From assembly GCF_000744885.1 (NCBI RefSeq), contig NZ_JQMV01000003.1, forward strand, positions 1,240,001 to 1,304,000: 64,000 nucleotides of DNA. Reading direction: 5' to 3'. Positions 35,786-43,694 of the stretch are shown piece after piece. The notes beneath the pieces are model-generated. The model saw only the letters and a program-made list of their open reading frames with translations, did no database searches and had not been told where the DNA came from. Each line of letters opens with the position of its first letter. Position 1 is the stretch's first letter. Position numbers and translations under genes: made by a program. The DNA is from Thermus amyloliquefaciens (GTDB lineage Bacteria; Deinococcota; Deinococci; Deinococcales; Thermaceae).

Positions 35786-36209
35786 TTCCCGTTTCCACCC
35801 CGTACCGCTTCAGCACGAGATAAATCACCCAACCCGATGCGGCCACATAGAGCCAGATGGGCACCAGCACCTTGGCCCAGCGCTTGTGGAGCACAAACTC
35901 CCCCCTGAAGGCCCGCCAGATCACGTAAAGGGCCAGCGGCCCGTTGACCGCCGCCAGCAGGGTATGGGTAAAGAGGAGGAGGTAGTAAGCCCCCCGCCAG
36001 GCCTCAGGCCCCCCGTAGGCGGTGGTGCCGTGAAGGGCCCACTTGGCCAGGTAAAAGACCAGGAAAAGAAGGGCCAGGGAGGTGGCCGTGAGCATGGCCC
36101 GGTGATGCCAGACCCTATTCCCCCTTCGGATCAGGGCCACCCCCACCACAAGCGCCAGCCCCGAGAGCACGATGCTCCACACCGCCAGCAAACCCAAAAG
36201 CTCCTTCAC
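35772..36209 (-). CDS. DUF420 membrane protein
   Basis: A 145-residue protein with four to five transmembrane helices and the DUF420 pattern: NRVWHHRAMLTATSLALLFLVFYLAKW, YLLLFTHTLLAAVNGPLALYVIWRAFRG and HKRWAKVLVPIWLYVAASGWVIYLVL. The family keeps several His residues (here in WHHR, FTHT and LHKRW) that could bind haem. The related CtaM of staphylococci is needed for haem-copper oxidase maturation. Its role here is inferred. It begins inside the stop of the 92-residue gene (ATGA). Confidence 0.82.
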   Translation of the reverse strand: MKELLGLLAVWSIVLSGLALVVGVALIRRGNRVWHHRAMLTATSLALLFLVFYLAKWALHGTTAYGGPEAWRGAYYLLLFTHTLLAAVNGPLALYVIWRAFRGEFVLHKRWAKVLVPIWLYVAASGWVIYLVLKRYGVETGTIAF

Positions 36210-36484
36210 GTCCTCTCCTCCCCTAGCCGCTCGCCCAGAAGCCGCACGGGCTCCAGCCTTGCGGTGCGGGCGTAGCTGTAACCTTTCAAATAGTCTTCTT
36301 CCTGACCTAGAAGCTGGTAGAGCCTAAAGTAGGCCACGGCCAAAAGCCCATCCCGTTCCCGCCCAGGGGGGAGCCGGTGGAGAAGCCTGGCGATCTCGCG
36401 GAACCTGGGTACCTGGCCGGCCTCCAGAGGCGTCTCCCGCAGGGCCCGGGCCAGGTCCGTCAAGGTGCCGTGATCCCGCCTCAT
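36206..36484 (-). CDS. Small hypothetical protein, 92 residues
   Basis: A helical, charged protein (MRRDHGTLTDLARAL, ARLLHRLPPGRERDGLLAVAYFRLYQLL) with no membrane segment. I recognise no family. A longer upstream frame is a shadow of the lipoprotein gene. A TACACT box ends ten bases before the ATG and may be its promoter. The four-base overlap with the DUF420 gene suggests shared translation. Confidence 0.62.
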   Translation of the reverse strand: MRRDHGTLTDLARALRETPLEAGQVPRFREIARLLHRLPPGRERDGLLAVAYFRLYQLLGQEEDYLKGYSYARTARLEPVRLLGERLGEERT

Positions 36485-36512
36485 AACCCCAAGGAGTGTA
36501 CCACGCCCGCCC

Positions 36513-37088
36513 CTAGGGAATGCGCCGGCTGGCACGGTTCCCGGCGGCATCCACCGCAAGCAGCACGGCCCCAGCGGGCACCTCCGCGGAAAAGGCCACC
36601 GTGGCCTCCTTGGGAAGGGAAAGGGGATCAAAACGGCCGCCCGTCTGTACCACCACCCAATCCACCAGGACGTTATCCTCCACCCGCCCGTAGACCCGGT
36701 ACAGGTTACCCTCCCGCTCCAGCCGCTCCACCACGATGCGGGGTGGGGAGGCGTCCAGCACCAGGGAAACCCGCCGCTCCCCCCGTTCGCCCCGGGCATC
36801 CTCCGCCTCCAGGAGGAGTTCCACCCGTCCCGAGGTGGGGGCCTGCAGGCGGAAACGGAACCGGACCAGCCTCTTGCCCTCCTCCCCGGGAGGAAGCACC
36901 TCCTGCCCTCCCACCCTCACGCTCACCACCCCAGAGGGGTCAAAGGCGTAGCCCTCCGCGCTCAGCGTACGCCCCGGGGCCACCGCCCCGCCCAGGGGCT
37001 CCACCAGGCCGATCTCCGGGGGTGCGGTATCGGGCCGGGCACAGGAGACAAGGACAAAGGCAAGAGGATAGAGGAGATGCGCACGCAT
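36513..37088 (-). CDS. Lipoprotein with Ig-like or cadherin-like beta domains
   Basis: A 191-residue protein beginning MRAHLLYPLAFVLVSCARPD. The short hydrophobic stretch ends in a lipobox LVSC, so Cys16 is probably lipid-modified and the protein tethered to the membrane outer face. The rest is beta-rich with repeats resembling bacterial Ig-like segments (AEGYAFDPSGVVSVRVGG, LVLDASPPRIVVERL, VYGRVEDNVLVDWVVV, VDAAGNRASRRIP). The start codon lies inside a perfect inverted repeat. Function unknown. Confidence 0.75.
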   Translation of the reverse strand: MRAHLLYPLAFVLVSCARPDTAPPEIGLVEPLGGAVAPGRTLSAEGYAFDPSGVVSVRVGGQEVLPPGEEGKRLVRFRFRLQAPTSGRVELLLEAEDARGERGERRVSLVLDASPPRIVVERLEREGNLYRVYGRVEDNVLVDWVVVQTGGRFDPLSLPKEATVAFSAEVPAGAVLLAVDAAGNRASRRIP

Positions 37089-37100
37089 CTCCTCTATCCT
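37065..37100. repeat. Perfect 17-bp inverted repeat spanning the lipoprotein start codon
   Basis: Arms AGGATAGAGGAGATGCG (37065-37081) and its exact complement (37084-37100) are separated by two bases. On the minus strand one arm contains a TAGGAT box, GAGGAG and the ATG of the lipoprotein gene. No T-run follows closely on either side. It could be an operator or an RNA hairpin hiding the start. Confidence 0.85.
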
Positions 37101-37116
37101 AAAGGGCAAATACGCT

Positions 37117-37554
37117 TCACCGCAGAATCACACCCACGCGTCCAGCAAAATACGGCCCAAACAGTGGGGCGGGAAAAAGCACATGGGCACCAAGCTGACC
37201 CTCAAAGTAGGGATTTATAGCCGGATCGGGCAGTTGGATCTCCACCCCCACAAGCCCATGGGGATAGATCCCAAATACCGAGCCACCTAAGGCCACGCTT
37301 GCCCCCAGGCCAAGCCCGTAGTACCAGCTCATTCCCAGGCCCGAGTAGCCGGGTAAAGAAGCCTTGGCCAGGATCAAAGCGCCATCCCCCGCTACACCAA
37401 AGAAGCCAAAGCCAGCCCCGAGGCGGAGATTAGCGCTTTGATACTGGAAGCCAAGATACGTAGGGTACCCGGAGTAGAAGCCAACCCCTTGGGTCTGAGC
37501 AAAGCCAACAGACAATGCGAGCATTACTAATGCACTCCAAAAAAGCTTCCTCAT
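37117..37554 (-). CDS. Exported glycine/tyrosine-rich beta protein, probably envelope-located
   Basis: A 145-residue protein starting MRKLFWSALVMLALSVGFAQ, a clear signal peptide. The mature part alternates aromatic, Gly and Ala residues (GVGFYSGYPTYLGFQYQSANLRLGAGFGFFGVAGDG, then SWYYGLGLGASVALGG) like outer-membrane beta strands and ends in ...GRVGVILR. GGAGGTG lies seven bases before ATG. Base use is less GC-rich than its neighbours. It follows argJ on the same strand, with its own promoter built in a tandem repeat. I recognise no named family. Confidence 0.75.
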   Translation of the reverse strand: MRKLFWSALVMLALSVGFAQTQGVGFYSGYPTYLGFQYQSANLRLGAGFGFFGVAGDGALILAKASLPGYSGLGMSWYYGLGLGASVALGGSVFGIYPHGLVGVEIQLPDPAINPYFEGQLGAHVLFPAPLFGPYFAGRVGVILR

Positions 37555-37577
37555 TGCTAACACCTCCTTCCTTCTTA

Positions 37578-37605
37578 AGGTTAGCAGACCGCCAATAGGT
37601 GTCAA
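37578..37605 (-). promoter_or_regulatory. Promoter of the exported beta protein gene
   Basis: -35 TTGACA (37600-37605) and -10 TAACCT (37578-37583) with 16-base spacing on the minus strand, giving a leader of about 15-20 bases with GGAGG. The -35 lies in the first copy of a 29-bp tandem repeat. Confidence 0.7.
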
Positions 37606-37646
37606 GTAGTGTATAAACCGCCAATAGGTGTCAAGTAGTGTATAAA
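37589..37646. repeat. Exact tandem duplication, 2 x 29 bp
   Basis: The unit CCGCCAATAGGTGTCAAGTA (first 20 of 29 bases) occurs twice without mismatch. The distal copy contains the argJ stop codon and last codons; the proximal copy supplies the TTGACA of the next promoter, so a second TTGACA remains upstream. Confidence 0.95.
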
Positions 37647-38776
37647 GCGTTGATTCGCACATACCCCTCCGTCAAGTCGCACCCCCAGGCCACACCCATC
37701 CCCTGGCCCTCCTGAAGGTCCACCAGGACCTCCACCTCCTCGGCCCGCATGGCCTCGCTCGCCGCCTGGCGGTCAAAGGAGAGGACGCCCCCGGCATAAA
37801 GGGGAATCCCCTGCACCTGGATCCGCACCCTCGAGGGGTCAAACCGGGCCCCGGAGTTGCCCAAGGCCGCCAGGATACGGCCCCAGTTGGGGTCGTTTCC
37901 GTAAAGGGCCGCCTTCCAAAGGGCGCTACCCGCCACCGCCCTGGCCGCCCGCCGGGCCTCCTCCTCGGTGGCCGCCCCCACCACCCGCACGGTCATCAGC
38001 TTGGTGGCCCCTTCCCCATCCCGGGCGATCTTCCTGGCCAGCTCCTGGGCCACCCCCTCCAGGGCAGGAAAAAACGCCTCCAGGGGCACTTCGCCATAGG
38101 CCCCATTGGCCATCACCAAGGCCAAGTCGTTGGTGGAGGTGTCCCCATCCACGGTGACCTGGTTAAAGGTGCGTGCCACAATGCCCCGCCAGGCTTCCCG
38201 CAAAGCCCCTTGGGGAAGGGAGGCGTCGGTCACCAAAAAGGCCAGCATGGTGGCCATGTTGGGGTGGATCATGCCGCTTCCCTTGGCGATGCCCACGATC
38301 CTCGCCCCTTCCACCTCGGCCTCCGCCACCTTGGGCACCAGGTCCGTGGTAAGGATAGCCTCGGCAAAGGCGTCGGCGTAGGGGGTGAGTTCTATCTGGG
38401 GCAAACCCGCCTCCACCTTTTCCACGGGAAGGGGAACCCCGATGACCCCGGTGGAGGCCGTCAAGACCTCCTCCACGGAGACCCCTAGGCGCAGGGCCGC
38501 GGCCTCGGCCATGCGCCGATCGTCCACAAAACCCCGCTCCCCGGTGGCGCAGTTGGCGTTCCCCGCGTTCACCACCACCGCCCTCAAGGCCCTGCCGGAG
38601 GCGTAGAGGCTCCGCCCCCGGTGGACCGAGGGGGCGGCGGCCCGGTTTTGGGTGGCGGCGTAGGCCCAGGCGGCGGGCAGGCCCGAGACCAGAAGGGCCA
38701 GGTCCGGTTTGCCGGAAGGCTTGATGCCCGCGCGGGTTGCCCCGGCGCGGAACCCTCTGGGAAGTTTCACGGCCAT
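37631..38776 (-). CDS. argJ: Bifunctional ornithine acetyltransferase/N-acetylglutamate synthase ArgJ
   Basis: ArgJ moves the acetyl group from acetylornithine to glutamate and, in bifunctional forms, also makes acetylglutamate from acetyl-CoA. The 381-residue precursor self-cleaves before the Thr in [19 protein letters not shown]. Further motifs are [33 protein letters not shown] and [10 protein letters not shown]. It overlaps argC by ten bases. Whether this one makes acetylglutamate cannot be read from the sequence. Its last codons lie in the duplicated 29-bp unit. Confidence 0.94.
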   Translation of the reverse strand: MAVKLPRGFRAGATRAGIKPSGKPDLALLVSGLPAAWAYAATQNRAAAPSVHRGRSLYASGRALRAVVVNAGNANCATGERGFVDDRRMAEAAALRLGVSVEEVLTASTGVIGVPLPVEKVEAGLPQIELTPYADAFAEAILTTDLVPKVAEAEVEGARIVGIAKGSGMIHPNMATMLAFLVTDASLPQGALREAWRGIVARTFNQVTVDGDTSTNDLALVMANGAYGEVPLEAFFPALEGVAQELARKIARDGEGATKLMTVRVVGAATEEEARRAARAVAGSALWKAALYGNDPNWGRILAALGNSGARFDPSRVRIQVQGIPLYAGGVLSFDRQAASEAMRAEEVEVLVDLQEGQGMGVAWGCDLTEGYVRINALYTT

Positions 38777-39813
38777 ATCCCCTCCCTCGGAAGGGCAAGG
38801 CTTTCGGGAAAGCCCATCATCAGGTTAAAGTTCTGCACCGCCTGGCCGGCCATACCCTTGACCAGGTTGTCCAGGGCGGCGAACACCAGGATGCGGCCCG
38901 TGCGCGCCTCGAGGAGGGGCCGCAGGTCCACCCGGTTGGAACCCAGGGTGCCCTTGGTCTCGGGGAGGCGGTCCAGGACCCGCACGAAGGGCTCCTCAGC
39001 GTAAAAGCCCCGGTAGAGCTCCTCCAGGCGCTTCTGATCCCACGCCCCCGCCACCTCGGCCTCCGCGGTGACCAAGATGCCCCGGGTCATGGGCACCAGG
39101 TGGGGAACGAAGGAAAGGCGGACCTCGCCCAGGGGCCCATGGGTGCGCACCGGGCGGCCCTGGGCCAGGAGGCGGCCCAGGTTTCTTTCCATCTCGGGGA
39201 TGTGGCGGTGGGTGCCCCCCACCTTGTAGGGCTTGAGGTTCTCGTTCACCTCGGCAAAAAAGGTGCCCTCCCCTTCCCTGCCCGCCCCCGAGACCCCGCT
39301 TAGACCCACCACGAAGGCCCCCCGCAAGACGCCCTCCGCCGCCAAGGGGGCCAGGGCCAGGGTGGCCGCGGTCACGTAGCAGCCGGGGTTGGCCACCAGC
39401 CTGGCCCCCCTTACCTCCTCCCGATGGAGCTCGGGAAGGCCATAGACCGCCTCCCCAAAAAGCCCCGGACTCTGGTGGGGGATGCCGTACCAGGCCTCGT
39501 AGACCTCAGGGGGAAGCCGGAAGTCCCCGGAAAGGTCAATGACCCGCTTGCCCGCCTCCAAGGCCCGGGGGGCGATCCCCATGGCCAGCCCATTGGGAAG
39601 GGCCAGGAAGAGCACCTCGGCCTCCTCCAGCACCTCCTCCTGGGAAGCAAAGGCCCGCTCGTCCCAAAGCTGGGGCCAGGCGGAGGCGAGGGGCTTCCCC
39701 TCGTGCTTGCGGCTAGAAAAGCCCACCAGCTCCACCTGGGGATGGGCCTTGAGAAGGCGAATCAGTTCCCCACCCCCATACCCCGAGGCCCCGAGGATCC
39801 CCACCCTTACCAC
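38767..39813 (-). CDS. argC: N-acetyl-gamma-glutamyl-phosphate reductase ArgC
   Basis: A 348-residue NADPH-dependent reductase of arginine synthesis. The nucleotide-binding start is [20 protein letters not shown], the catalytic Cys is in [11 protein letters not shown], and the His is in [20 protein letters not shown] is a further family motif. The start ATG lies within the 3' end of the shortened Uma2 gene. It is in the arginine operon argF-argC-argJ. Confidence 0.95.
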   Translation of the reverse strand: MVRVGILGASGYGGGELIRLLKAHPQVELVGFSSRKHEGKPLASAWPQLWDERAFASQEEVLEEAEVLFLALPNGLAMGIAPRALEAGKRVIDLSGDFRLPPEVYEAWYGIPHQSPGLFGEAVYGLPELHREEVRGARLVANPGCYVTAATLALAPLAAEGVLRGAFVVGLSGVSGAGREGEGTFFAEVNENLKPYKVGGTHRHIPEMERNLGRLLAQGRPVRTHGPLGEVRLSFVPHLVPMTRGILVTAEAEVAGAWDQKRLEELYRGFYAEEPFVRVLDRLPETKGTLGSNRVDLRPLLEARTGRILVFAALDNLVKGMAGQAVQNFNLMMGFPESLALPREGIWP

Positions 39814-40043
39814 GGTACCTCCAAAATGAGGTCAGGGAAGACCAACGGGGCCAGGTTTTCCCCAGGGGAAAGCCAGAGCTGTTCCCGGTAGTGGTCGCCA
39901 GCAGGGCCCCGATCCACTACATCCGCATGACGGGATCCTATGGGTGCCCTCTGGTAGATCTCCCCCCTCAAAAGCTCCACACCCCGCTCGGGCAGGGGGA
40001 GCCGTAGAAACTCCTCGAGGGAGAAGCGGTAAGGCCGGACCAT
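39807..40043 (-). pseudogene. Internally shortened Uma2-family (DUF820) gene
   Basis: A 78-residue product. The first 45 residues match the Uma2 N-terminus (YRFSLEEFLRLPLPERGVELLRGEIYQRAPIGSRHADVV). The last 20 match the Uma2 C-terminus (LSPGENLAPLVFPDLILEV). Intact family members are near 180-200 residues and carry the PD-(D/E)XK-like centre in the missing middle, so this is probably a deletion remnant. From memory, T. thermophilus has an unnamed gene at this place between argF and argC. It lies 4 bases after argF. Confidence 0.65.
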
Positions 40044-40047
40044 ACCC

Positions 40048-40953
40048 CTAGCTTAGCAGGCGCAGGAGGACGGCCTTGGCGGTGTGGAGGCGGTTTTCCG
40101 CCTGGTCAAAGACCCGGCTCCGGGGCCCGTGCACCGCCTCCTCCGTGGTCTCCTCCCCGTAGTGGGCGGGAAGGCAGTGCAGGAAGACCCCCTCGGGGTG
40201 GAGGAGGGCGAGGAGCTCCCCATTGACCTGGAAGCCCCGGAAGTCCTGAAGGCGCTTTTCCCGCTCCGCCTCCTGGCCCATGCTGGTCCAGACATCGGTG
40301 TAGAGGGCGTGGGCCCCGAAAGCCGCCTCCTTGGGATCGTAGGTGAAGAAGGCGCCCGCCTTGCGCAAAAGCCCGGGGTCCGGCTCGTAGCCCTTGGGGG
40401 TGGCCACCCGCACCCTGAGGCCCACCAGGGAGGCCACCTCCAAAAGGGAGTTCAGCACGTTGTTCCCGTCGCCTACCCAGGCCACCTCGAGGCCCTCCCA
40501 CCCCCCGAAGGCCTCCTTCAGGGTGAGGAGGTCCGCCAGGGCCTGCAGGGGGTGGGCCCGGTCGGAAAGGGCGTTGATCACCGGAATCCGGGCGTGGCGG
40601 GCGAGTTCCTCCACGGTTTCATGACGGTACACGCGGGCGGCGATCCCCTCCACAAAGCGCTCCAGGTTCTTGGCGATATCCCTGACGGGCTCCCGCTCGC
40701 CGATGCCCACCTGCTTTTGGTCCAGGTAAAGGGCATGCCCTCCCAGGTGAAGCATGGCCACCTCGAGGGTGGTGCGGGTACGCAAGGAGGGCTTCTCAAA
40801 GAGAAGGGCCAGGACCTTGCCCTTAAGATCCTCGCCCCGGTAACGCTCCCTTTTCAGCCTTTCCGCCAAGGCCAGGAGGCCCTCCACCTCCTGGCGACCG
40901 TGGGCCGAGAAGTCCAAAAGGTCCTTGGGCCGAGTAAGGGCGTCTCCCGCCAT
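40048..40953 (-). CDS. argF: Ornithine carbamoyltransferase ArgF
   Basis: A 301-residue enzyme that joins ornithine and carbamoyl phosphate to citrulline. It has the carbamoyl-phosphate loop FEKPSLRTRTTLEVAM, DQKQVGIGEREPVRD, ARVYRHETVE, the HPLQALADLLT motif, VWTSMGQEAE, and the ornithine motif HCLPAHYGEE. ATG 40953 gives the length I recall for Thermus ArgF; a longer frame would include the promoter. First gene of the argF-argC-argJ operon. Confidence 0.95.
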   Translation of the reverse strand: MAGDALTRPKDLLDFSAHGRQEVEGLLALAERLKRERYRGEDLKGKVLALLFEKPSLRTRTTLEVAMLHLGGHALYLDQKQVGIGEREPVRDIAKNLERFVEGIAARVYRHETVEELARHARIPVINALSDRAHPLQALADLLTLKEAFGGWEGLEVAWVGDGNNVLNSLLEVASLVGLRVRVATPKGYEPDPGLLRKAGAFFTYDPKEAAFGAHALYTDVWTSMGQEAEREKRLQDFRGFQVNGELLALLHPEGVFLHCLPAHYGEETTEEAVHGPRSRVFDQAENRLHTAKAVLLRLLS

Positions 40954-40962
40954 GAGGCTTTT

Positions 40963-40992
40963 AGGATACCGCACCCTTGCAAACTTATGCAA
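40963..40992 (-). promoter_or_regulatory. argF promoter with overlapping ARG-box-like palindrome
   Basis: Minus strand: -35 TTGCAT (40987-40992), 18 bases, -10 TATCCT (40963-40968), nine bases to the ATG. The 16-bp palindrome TTGCATAAGTTTGCAA (40977-40992) covers the -35 and part of the spacer and resembles the A/T-rich inverted ARG boxes of ArgR. Repression by ArgR with arginine is inferred. Confidence 0.6.
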
Positions 40993-41008
40993 CCCCCCGT
41001 GGCCTTCG

Positions 41009-41038
41009 TTGACAGGGGATCAGCCCGCGGGTTAGCAT
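41009..41038 (+). promoter_or_regulatory. Promoter of modABC
   Basis: -35 TTGACA (41009-41014) and -10 TAGCAT (41033-41038), spacing 18. Predicted transcription start near 41045 gives a leader of about 105 bases before the modA TTG. Confidence 0.75.
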
Positions 41039-41044
41039 CCCCGT

Positions 41045-41125
41045 AGCCTCCGAGCCCGGATAGACCCTCAGGGCCTTCCGGGCCGGGCTTTGGGCCCCGG
41101 GGTGGTGGGGGCAACCCCGCCGCCT
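41045..41125 (+). promoter_or_regulatory. Structured modA leader, candidate Moco/Tuco riboswitch
   Basis: The leader contains CCTCCGAGCCCGGATAGACC and GGGCCTTCCGGGC, close to the conserved blocks I recall for the molybdenum-cofactor RNA motif. A seven-base outer stem AGCCCGG (41053-41059)/CCGGGCT (41083-41089) encloses the second block. A ten-pair hairpin (41101-41124) closed by a GCAA tetraloop ends 13 bases before the ribosome site at 41138. Position before molybdate transport genes fits. The motif class is a judgement by eye. Confidence 0.5.
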
Positions 41126-41149
41126 GCCGTGGTGGCAAAGGAGGTTCAG

Positions 41150-42040
41150 TTGAGCAAACAAAGGGTGGTGCTGCTGGCCCTGCTCCTTCTCGCCCCGGTG
41201 TGGGCGCAAAAGACGGTGCAGGTGGTGGCGGCCTCGGATCTGCAGTACGCCCTGAAGGAACTGGCCCAAGCCTTTGAGGCCAAGAACCCGGGGATCCGGG
41301 TTTCCCTGAGCTTTGGCTCCTCGGGCAAGTTCTACGCCCAGCTCACCCAGGGCCTCGAGGCGGACCTCTTCTTCTCCGCGGAAAAGATTTACCCCCGGCT
41401 TCTGGAGGAAAAGGGCCTGGCCGAACCCCACACCCGAAGGCCCTACGCCCTAGGGCGCCTGGTGATCTGGTTGGACCGTAGGCTAGGCCTACAACCTGAC
41501 CCCAAGGCCCTCAAGGACCCCAGGATCACCCGGCTCGCCATCGCCAACCCCGTGCACGCCCCTTACGGCCGGGCTGCCGTCACCCTCCTGGAACATCTCG
41601 GCCTGCTTAGGCGCCGCCCCGACGTTTCCATCCCTGGTCTAAAGGAACCTTTTGCCAGCCTTTCCTGGGAAGAAATCCCTTGGGAGGGGCTTACCCGCGG
41701 GGTAGAGACCTACTGGGACGCCACACCCCTCCGCCAAGGCAAGGCCCACTTTGAGTTCGTGTACGGGGAAAACATCTCCCAAACAGCCCAGCTAGCCCTC
41801 ACCGCCACCCAGGCCGGCATCCTGGCCCTTTCCCTGGCCATTCACGAGAGCCTGTCCCGCCCAGGGGTCTACTGGGTAGCCCCCCTGGAGAGCCACCTCA
41901 CCCTGGAGCAGGACTACGTGATCCTGAAAGGGAGGAAGCGGCCTGAGGTGATGGCCTTCTATAACTTTGTGGGAAGCCCCGAGGGGCGGGCCATCTTGAG
42001 GCGTTACGGGTTTTTGTTGCCCGGAGAGAAGCTGGAGTGA
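41150..42040 (+). CDS. modA: Molybdate (or tungstate) ABC transporter substrate-binding protein
   Basis: A 296-residue exported protein. TTG is chosen as start because AAAGGAGGT lies five bases before it and it opens directly into a signal peptide (SKQRVVLLALLLLAPVWAQ). The mature start VQVVAASDLQYALKELAQAFE, the FGSSGKFYAQLTQG segment and ADLFFSAEKIYPRL are hallmarks of ModA. Its binding residues Ser/Thr in ASDL and GSSG contact the oxyanion in known structures. First gene of modABC; which of the two metals is preferred is unknown. Confidence 0.92.
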   Translation: MSKQRVVLLALLLLAPVWAQKTVQVVAASDLQYALKELAQAFEAKNPGIRVSLSFGSSGKFYAQLTQGLEADLFFSAEKIYPRLLEEKGLAEPHTRRPYALGRLVIWLDRRLGLQPDPKALKDPRITRLAIANPVHAPYGRAAVTLLEHLGLLRRRPDVSIPGLKEPFASLSWEEIPWEGLTRGVETYWDATPLRQGKAHFEFVYGENISQTAQLALTATQAGILALSLAIHESLSRPGVYWVAPLESHLTLEQDYVILKGRKRPEVMAFYNFVGSPEGRAILRRYGFLLPGEKLE

Positions 42041-42711
42041 TGGACCCCCTCTTCTGGACCGCCCTCGGCCTTTCCCTCGAGGTGGCCTTCTTGGCCTCCC
42101 TGATCCTTCTCCTCCTGGGCATCCCCCTGGCCTGGCTGATGGCCTTCCACCGTTTTCCGGGAAAGGCCCTGCTGGAAGCCGTCTTCCTCCTTCCCTTGGT
42201 CCTGCCCCCCACGGTGCTGGGCTTTTACCTCCTTTTGTTCCTGGGGCCTGGGGGCCTATGGACCAAGCTCACGGGGCTTTCCTGGGCCTTCCGGTTGGAA
42301 GGCCTGGTGCTGGCCAGCGTCCTCTTCAGCCTGCCCTTCGCCCTCACCGCCTACCGGGAGGCCTTCTTATCCCTGGACCGAAGCCTCCTGGAGGTGGCCC
42401 GGACCCTGGGGGTGCGCAGGGGCAAGATCTGGGCGCGGGTGGTCCTGCCCCTGGTCTGGCCGGGCCTCCTTTCCGGAACCCTCCTGGCCTTCGCCCACAC
42501 CCTGGGGGAGTTCGGGGTGGTCCTCATGGTGGGCGGCTCCATCCCCGGCAAGACCCAGATGGTGAGCATCTACATCTACGACCTGGTGCAAGCCCTGCGC
42601 TTTGGGGAGGCCTCCAAGGCGGCCTTGGTGCTTCTTTTCCTCAGCCTGGCCATTCTGGCGGCGGCAAGAACCCTAGAGGCCAAGGGACGGGCATGGAGGT
42701 CCATTACCTGA
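42040..42711 (+). CDS. modB: Molybdate ABC transporter permease
   Basis: A 223-residue membrane protein with five to six helices. The EAA loop EVARTLGVRRGKIWARVVLPLVWPGLLSG lies near residues 117-146, and LPLVLPPTVLGFYLL and HTLGEFGVVLMVGGSIPGKTQ are ModB signatures. ATG overlaps the modA stop (TGATG); a GTG codon directly before it is also possible. Confidence 0.93.
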   Translation: MDPLFWTALGLSLEVAFLASLILLLLGIPLAWLMAFHRFPGKALLEAVFLLPLVLPPTVLGFYLLLFLGPGGLWTKLTGLSWAFRLEGLVLASVLFSLPFALTAYREAFLSLDRSLLEVARTLGVRRGKIWARVVLPLVWPGLLSGTLLAFAHTLGEFGVVLMVGGSIPGKTQMVSIYIYDLVQALRFGEASKAALVLLFLSLAILAAARTLEAKGRAWRSIT

Positions 42712-43694
42712 TCAAAAAGCCCATTCCCCTCGAGGCCCGCTTTCGCTTGCGCGGCTTCACCGTCCTTTTGGGGGAAAGCGGGGTGGGCAAAACCACCCTG
42801 CTCAGGGCTTTGGCCGGCCTGGTAAAGGCCGAAGGCCGACCGTATGGCGGGCTTCCCCCGGAACGGAGGCCCGTGGGCTACCTGCCCCAGGACCTGGCCC
42901 TCTTCCCCCACATGACCGCCTGGGAGAACGTGGCCTTTCCCCTGGTGGGAAGAAACCGCAGGGAAAGAGCCTTGGCCCTCCTGGAACGGGTGGGGCTTTT
43001 GGAGCACGCCCACAAGCGCCCAAACCAGCTCTCCGGCGGCCAGAGGCAGCGGGTGGCCCTCGCCCGGGCCCTGGCCAGAAACCCCGAGCTCCTCCTCCTG
43101 GACGAACCCACCAGCGCCTTGGATCCCCTCACCAAGGACCAGGTGCTGGGGGAGCTGGTGGACCTCATCCGCCGGGAGGGCATCCCCACCCTGGCGGTGA
43201 GCCACGACCCCACCCTGGCCCGGATGGCGGACTGGCTTGTGGTGATGGGCTCGGGGAGGATCCTGCAGGAGGGCCCGCCCGAGGAGGTGTACTCCGCGCC
43301 CAAGGAGCTCCTGGTGGCCAGGCTCCTGGGCTACGAGAACCTCTTTCCCGCCCGCATTGCCCCCATGGGGGTGGAGGTCCAGGGGGTCCACCTCCGCCTT
43401 CCCTTACCCCCCTGGGCCCGGCCCGGGGAGACAGCCTGGGTGGGCATCCGGGCGGAGGAGGTGATCGTGGTGCGCCCGGACCGGCCCCCACCCCCGGAAA
43501 ACGTCCTAGAGGGCGTACTGGCGAACCTTCACCCGGAAGGCCTCGCCTACCGGGGCTTGTTCCAAGGCCCCCTCCGCCTCCAGGTGCTGCTTCCCAGGCA
43601 CGTCCAGGCCCGGCTGAACCTCTACCCCGGGCAGAGGCTCCAGGTGGTCCTTAAGCCCCATTACCTGCACCTGATGCCGGGCGAGGCGGACTAG
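42693..43694 (+). CDS. modC: Molybdate ABC transporter ATP-binding protein
   Basis: A 333-residue ATPase: Walker A GESGVGKTT, Q-loop YLPQDLALFPHMTA, signature LSGGQRQR, Walker [14 protein letters not shown]-loop AVSHD. The C-terminal part (about residues 225-333) is a TOBE/OB-type regulatory domain with WVGIRAEEVIVV. The frame is open further upstream inside modB, but ATG 42693 begins the ModC fold and overlaps modB by 19 bases. Its last 189 bases are overlapped by the frame of the next minus-strand gene. Confidence 0.92.
   Translation: MEVHYLIKKPIPLEARFRLRGFTVLLGESGVGKTTLLRALAGLVKAEGRPYGGLPPERRPVGYLPQDLALFPHMTAWENVAFPLVGRNRRERALALLERVGLLEHAHKRPNQLSGGQRQRVALARALARNPELLLLDEPTSALDPLTKDQVLGELVDLIRREGIPTLAVSHDPTLARMADWLVVMGSGRILQEGPPEEVYSAPKELLVARLLGYENLFPARIAPMGVEVQGVHLRLPLPPWARPGETAWVGIRAEEVIVVRPDRPPPPENVLEGVLANLHPEGLAYRGLFQGPLRLQVLLPRHVQARLNLYPGQRLQVVLKPHYLHLMPGEAD

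Noticed and set aside
36485-36799. Longer N-terminus for the 92-residue gene
   Set aside because: The extension is a Trp/Gly/Arg-rich shadow of the lipoprotein gene in another frame; the ATG at 36484 is more natural.
37589-37646. CRISPR-like repeat
   Set aside because: Only two copies, directly adjacent with no spacer, and overlapping argJ coding sequence and a promoter. No other repeat-spacer array was seen in the window.
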